A DNA stretch of 6,450 nt from an uncultured Bdellovibrionales bacterium. GTDB lineage: Bacteria > Bdellovibrionota > Bdellovibrionia > Bdellovibrionales > UBA1609. Below, piece by piece: positions 3,877 to 6,450 of this stretch; the stretch's first letter is position 1; every line of letters starts with the position of its first letter. Made by a program: the position numbers and the translations under genes. The stretch is from positions 1 to 6,450 of the forward strand of contig CALJPJ010000076.1 of the NCBI GenBank assembly GCA_937980625.1, in the 5' to 3' direction. Under the pieces are notes generated by a model, which saw only the letters and a program-made list of their open reading frames with translations, had not been told where the DNA came from and did not search any database.

Positions 3877-6450
3877 GTGAGACCTCTTTTAAGCCTACTA
3901 CTCATCTTATTTATTTGCTCTTGCGCAACAGCGCCAAAAAAAGTTGTTTTTGGTCCTCAAAAATCCACATTAACACAGGGATACTCTGAATACCGCTTCA
4001 AACAAATTCAAGATGTCAATTATGACCTTTACTTTGACTTACACGAAAACCCTGACCAGTTTGCAGGCGTCACTAAAATTAATTTTTTAGTGAGTCACTT
4101 AGAAGCCGGATTAAGATTGGACTTTCACGAAGGCCAAGTTCACTCACTTCTGGTTAATAATAAAAACATTCAAGTTGATAAAGGTCCGGCTTTTATCCTC
4201 ATTCCTAGCCAGTACCTTGTTATTGGTAAAAATAATATTTTAGTCAGGTACACACATAAGTACTCAAAAGATGGACGTGGGTTTCACCGCTTCAAAGACC
4301 CTCAAGATGGTTTGAGCTATACGTATACTAATCTTGAGCCTTACAAAGCCAACCGAGTCTTTCCTTGCTTTGACCAACCAGATCTCAAAGCGACCTACAA
4401 AATGAAAGTTAAAGCTCCTAAAAGTTGGACTGTTATAACCTCCGTTAGAGAAAGTCATATTGAAAACGGTTCTGATTATAATCTTTGGACTTTTCCTCAA
4501 AGCCAAAGGTTCTCCACATACATTTGGTCACTACATGCTGGCCCCTATAAAATGTGGAGTTGGGACAAAGGCAAGTATCCTTTGCGTTTATTTGCCAGGC
4601 AGACAATGGCCAAATATATTAAGCCAAATGATTGGTTCCCAGTAACTGACCAAGGCTTTGTTTTTTTTGAAAAATATTTTGGTGTCGATTATCCTTATCT
4701 AAAGTACGACCAAGTTATTGTCCCAGAGTTTAACTCTGGCGCCATGGAAAATGTGGCAGCGGTTACATTTAGTGAGCGTTACACCTCAAGGGGGATCAAA
4801 AGTAAAGGCCTGAAAATGGCTTTAGCTGATGTTATTTTGCATGAGTTGGCCCATATGTGGTTTGGTAACCTTGTAACCATGAAATGGTGGGATGATCTTT
4901 GGTTAAATGAAAGCTTTGCCACTTATACTGCAGCATTAGCTTTAGATAGAGCCACTGAGTACACTAAAAAAGCATGGCATGACTTTAATGGCACTAAGTC
5001 ATGGGCTTACTGGGAAGACCAAATGCCAACAACCCATCCCATTGTTGCCTTAGTTCCAGATACTCAACAAGCTTTTGCAAATTTTGATGGAATTACTTAC
5101 GGTAAAGGAGCAGCCTCATTAAAGCTACTCCATTACAACCTTGGTGATAAAGCTTTCCAAGAAGGGTTGAATCACTATTTCAAAACTAATGCCGGTGGAA
5201 ATACTCGGCTGACTGACTTTATAAAATCACTAGAAATAGCCGCCGGAAAAAGTCTACATGAGTGGCGAGAAAAATGGCTACAAACTGCAAGTTTAAATAC
5301 TATCAATGTCACTTTAAGTTGTTCAGCTGGCCTGATTAGCAGACTAAAGCTCGATCAAAGCTATGAAAAAAACTATCCCACTTTAAGACCTCACAGCATG
5401 CAAGTGGCTTTATTTAATATAAAAAATAACTCGCCACAACTTTCCTCTACCCATAAAATTAGCTTTTCCAAACAAAGCACCGAGGTTAAAGACTCAGTCG
5501 GCAAGCCTTGCCCTGATATTGTGTTTCCTAATTATCAAGACTATGGCTACTTTAAAATTAATCTAAATAAAAAAAGCGTAGATAATTTAATTAAATTTAT
5601 TCCCAACGAAAATAATAGCTTCTTACGCCATATGTATTTAAGAACTTTATGGCAAATGGTCAGAGATAGTCAGTTAGATATTCATACCTTCGCTAAAGTT
5701 TATACAAAAAACCTTAAATCAGAAACTGATCATATTATAATTAGTCATATGAGTCGCATTGCTGACTTTTTATTCCACTACACACCAAAAAAAACAGAAA
5801 AAGATCAACTATTGTATAACAAGTTAATTAGTGAATTAGAGGCCTTAAGTTGGAAACAACTTAATAAGGCTAAAGGCAGCTCCGAACTACAAAGAAGTTG
5901 GTTTAATTTTTATCAAAAAATTGCTCGTTCACCTAGCTCACTTAAAAATCTATCTAAAATTCTAAATGAACAAAAAAAGTTATCTGGCTTTACATTAGAT
6001 CAACAAAAAAGGTGGGATATTCTAATCCACTTACGTCGTTTTGATTTTGATTCATCAATATCAATGCTATATAAAGAGTCTAAAAAAGACACTTCAAATT
6101 TGGGTAAAAAAATGTTTATGGTTGCCGAGGCGATAGCACCAAACTGGGAGATCAAAAGTAAGTACTTAAAAAAGATGACTGATTTAAACTCAAGCCTAAG
6201 CTTTGATCAGTACCGAAGTTTAGCCAGAAATTTATTTCCACAAGGACAAGAAAAGTTTAGACAAATGTATAAACCTGAATTTTACCAAAAGCTACTTTTA
6301 CTTGAACAAAACAAAGAATCACATTATCCAATCGCTTTTACACGTCTTCTTCCTGACAACTGTGTGAATGAATCTTTAACTTTGGCAGATAATTTTTTAA
6401 AAACTCACCCAAACTTAAAAGCCGGGACCAGTAAAAAAATAAAAATTAAT
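3877..6450 (+). CDS. pepN: M1-family zinc aminopeptidase, lipoprotein (3' end outside window)
   Basis: An exopeptidase that should remove N-terminal residues from peptides, here on the outside of the cytoplasm. There are 858 codons, open to the window edge. The GTG start is chosen because AGGAG (3862-3866) lies ten bases upstream, an in-frame TGA is at 3844-3846, no ATG intervenes, and a signal follows at once. Residues 1-15 lead to I-C-S-C16, a good lipobox; Ala17 fits outer-membrane sorting. The N-terminal beta domain includes FDQPDLKA (165-172). The exopeptidase motif GAMEN is at 288-292; HELAH at 322-326 and Glu345 follow the HEXXH-x18-E zinc pattern, and Tyr408 in TYGKG matches the transition-state tyrosine. 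From about 552 (YQDYGYFKINL) a helical ERAP1-like C-terminal domain follows, as in Streptomyces-type PepN rather than E. coli PepN. By family length only a few to tens of residues are missing. All catalytic residues are intact. The symbol is at family level. Confidence 0.95.
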   Translation, partial: MRPLLSLLLILFICSCATAPKKVVFGPQKSTLTQGYSEYRFKQIQDVNYDLYFDLHENPDQFAGVTKINFLVSHLEAGLRLDFHEGQVHSLLVNNKNIQVDKGPAFILIPSQYLVIGKNNILVRYTHKYSKDGRGFHRFKDPQDGLSYTYTNLEPYKANRVFPCFDQPDLKATYKMKVKAPKSWTVITSVRESHIENGSDYNLWTFPQSQRFSTYIWSLHAGPYKMWSWDKGKYPLRLFARQTMAKYIKPNDWFPVTDQGFVFFEKYFGVDYPYLKYDQVIVPEFNSGAMENVAAVTFSERYTSRGIKSKGLKMALADVILHELAHMWFGNLVTMKWWDDLWLNESFATYTAALALDRATEYTKKAWHDFNGTKSWAYWEDQMPTTHPIVALVPDTQQAFANFDGITYGKGAASLKLLHYNLGDKAFQEGLNHYFKTNAGGNTRLTDFIKSLEIAAGKSLHEWREKWLQTASLNTINVTLSCSAGLISRLKLDQSYEKNYPTLRPHSMQVALFNIKNNSPQLSSTHKISFSKQSTEVKDSVGKPCPDIVFPNYQDYGYFKINLNKKSVDNLIKFIPNENNSFLRHMYLRTLWQMVRDSQLDIHTFAKVYTKNLKSETDHIIISHMSRIADFLFHYTPKKTEKDQLLYNKLISELEALSWKQLNKAKGSSELQRSWFNFYQKIARSPSSLKNLSKILNEQKKLSGFTLDQQKRWDILIHLRRFDFDSSISMLYKESKKDTSNLGKKMFMVAEAIAPNWEIKSKYLKKMTDLNSSLSFDQYRSLARNLFPQGQEKFRQMYKPEFYQKLLLLEQNKESHYPIAFTRLLPDNCVNESLTLADNFLKTHPNLKAGTSKKIKIN

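Noticed and set aside
4264..4645. Open frames of 80 codons (minus) and 61 codons (plus) inside the aminopeptidase gene
   Set aside because: Both lie wholly inside a region coding for conserved M1 motifs in another frame and have no ribosome binding site.
1..6450. CRISPR array, tRNA, rRNA, insertion sequence or phage genes
   Set aside because: No spaced direct repeats, cloverleaf sequence, rRNA motifs, transposase motifs or terminal inverted repeats were seen on either strand.

Overview
The window is AT-rich DNA, by eye about one third G+C, from a Gram-negative bacterium. The Gram-negative call rests on an MltA-type lipoprotein murein transglycosylase and a second lipoprotein peptidase with a signal-peptidase-II-type signal. 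Short exported proteins that begin 'ACP', low G+C and long spacers would suit a Bdellovibrionota (Bacteriovorax/Halobacteriovorax-like) genome. That placement is an impression and not demonstrated.

Layout: (1) 79-555 (+), a small exported protein with four cysteines, unrecognised. (2) 618-1889 (-), the lytic transglycosylase MltA, convergent with the first gene. A well-matched promoter sits so close to its ATG that the mRNA is predicted to be leaderless. (3) 1890-2355, a 466-base spacer holding that promoter, a doubtful 42-codon reading frame on the minus strand, and a 20-codon frame whose stop touches the next start. (4) 2356-2988 (+), an exported coiled-coil protein with an acidic N-terminal part and an extremely basic C-terminal part. 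(5) 3012-3045, a bidirectional terminator. (6) 3099-3467 (-), a small VOC/glyoxalase-fold protein whose ribosome binding site can be masked by a hairpin. (7) 3503-3876, a divergent spacer with no gene. (8) 3877 to the window end (+), an M1-family zinc aminopeptidase made as a lipoprotein. It has 858 codons here and its stop lies outside the window.

The genes alternate in strand, so each is probably its own transcription unit. Four of the five firm proteins carry export signals: two enzymes acting on peptidoglycan and peptides, and two unknown envelope proteins. This is a loose cell-envelope neighbourhood, and I see no co-transcribed multi-gene system, mobile element, CRISPR array, tRNA or rRNA. 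The points most worth a second look are the leaderless mltA start, the masked ribosome binding site of the VOC gene, and the charge-polarised exported coiled-coil protein.
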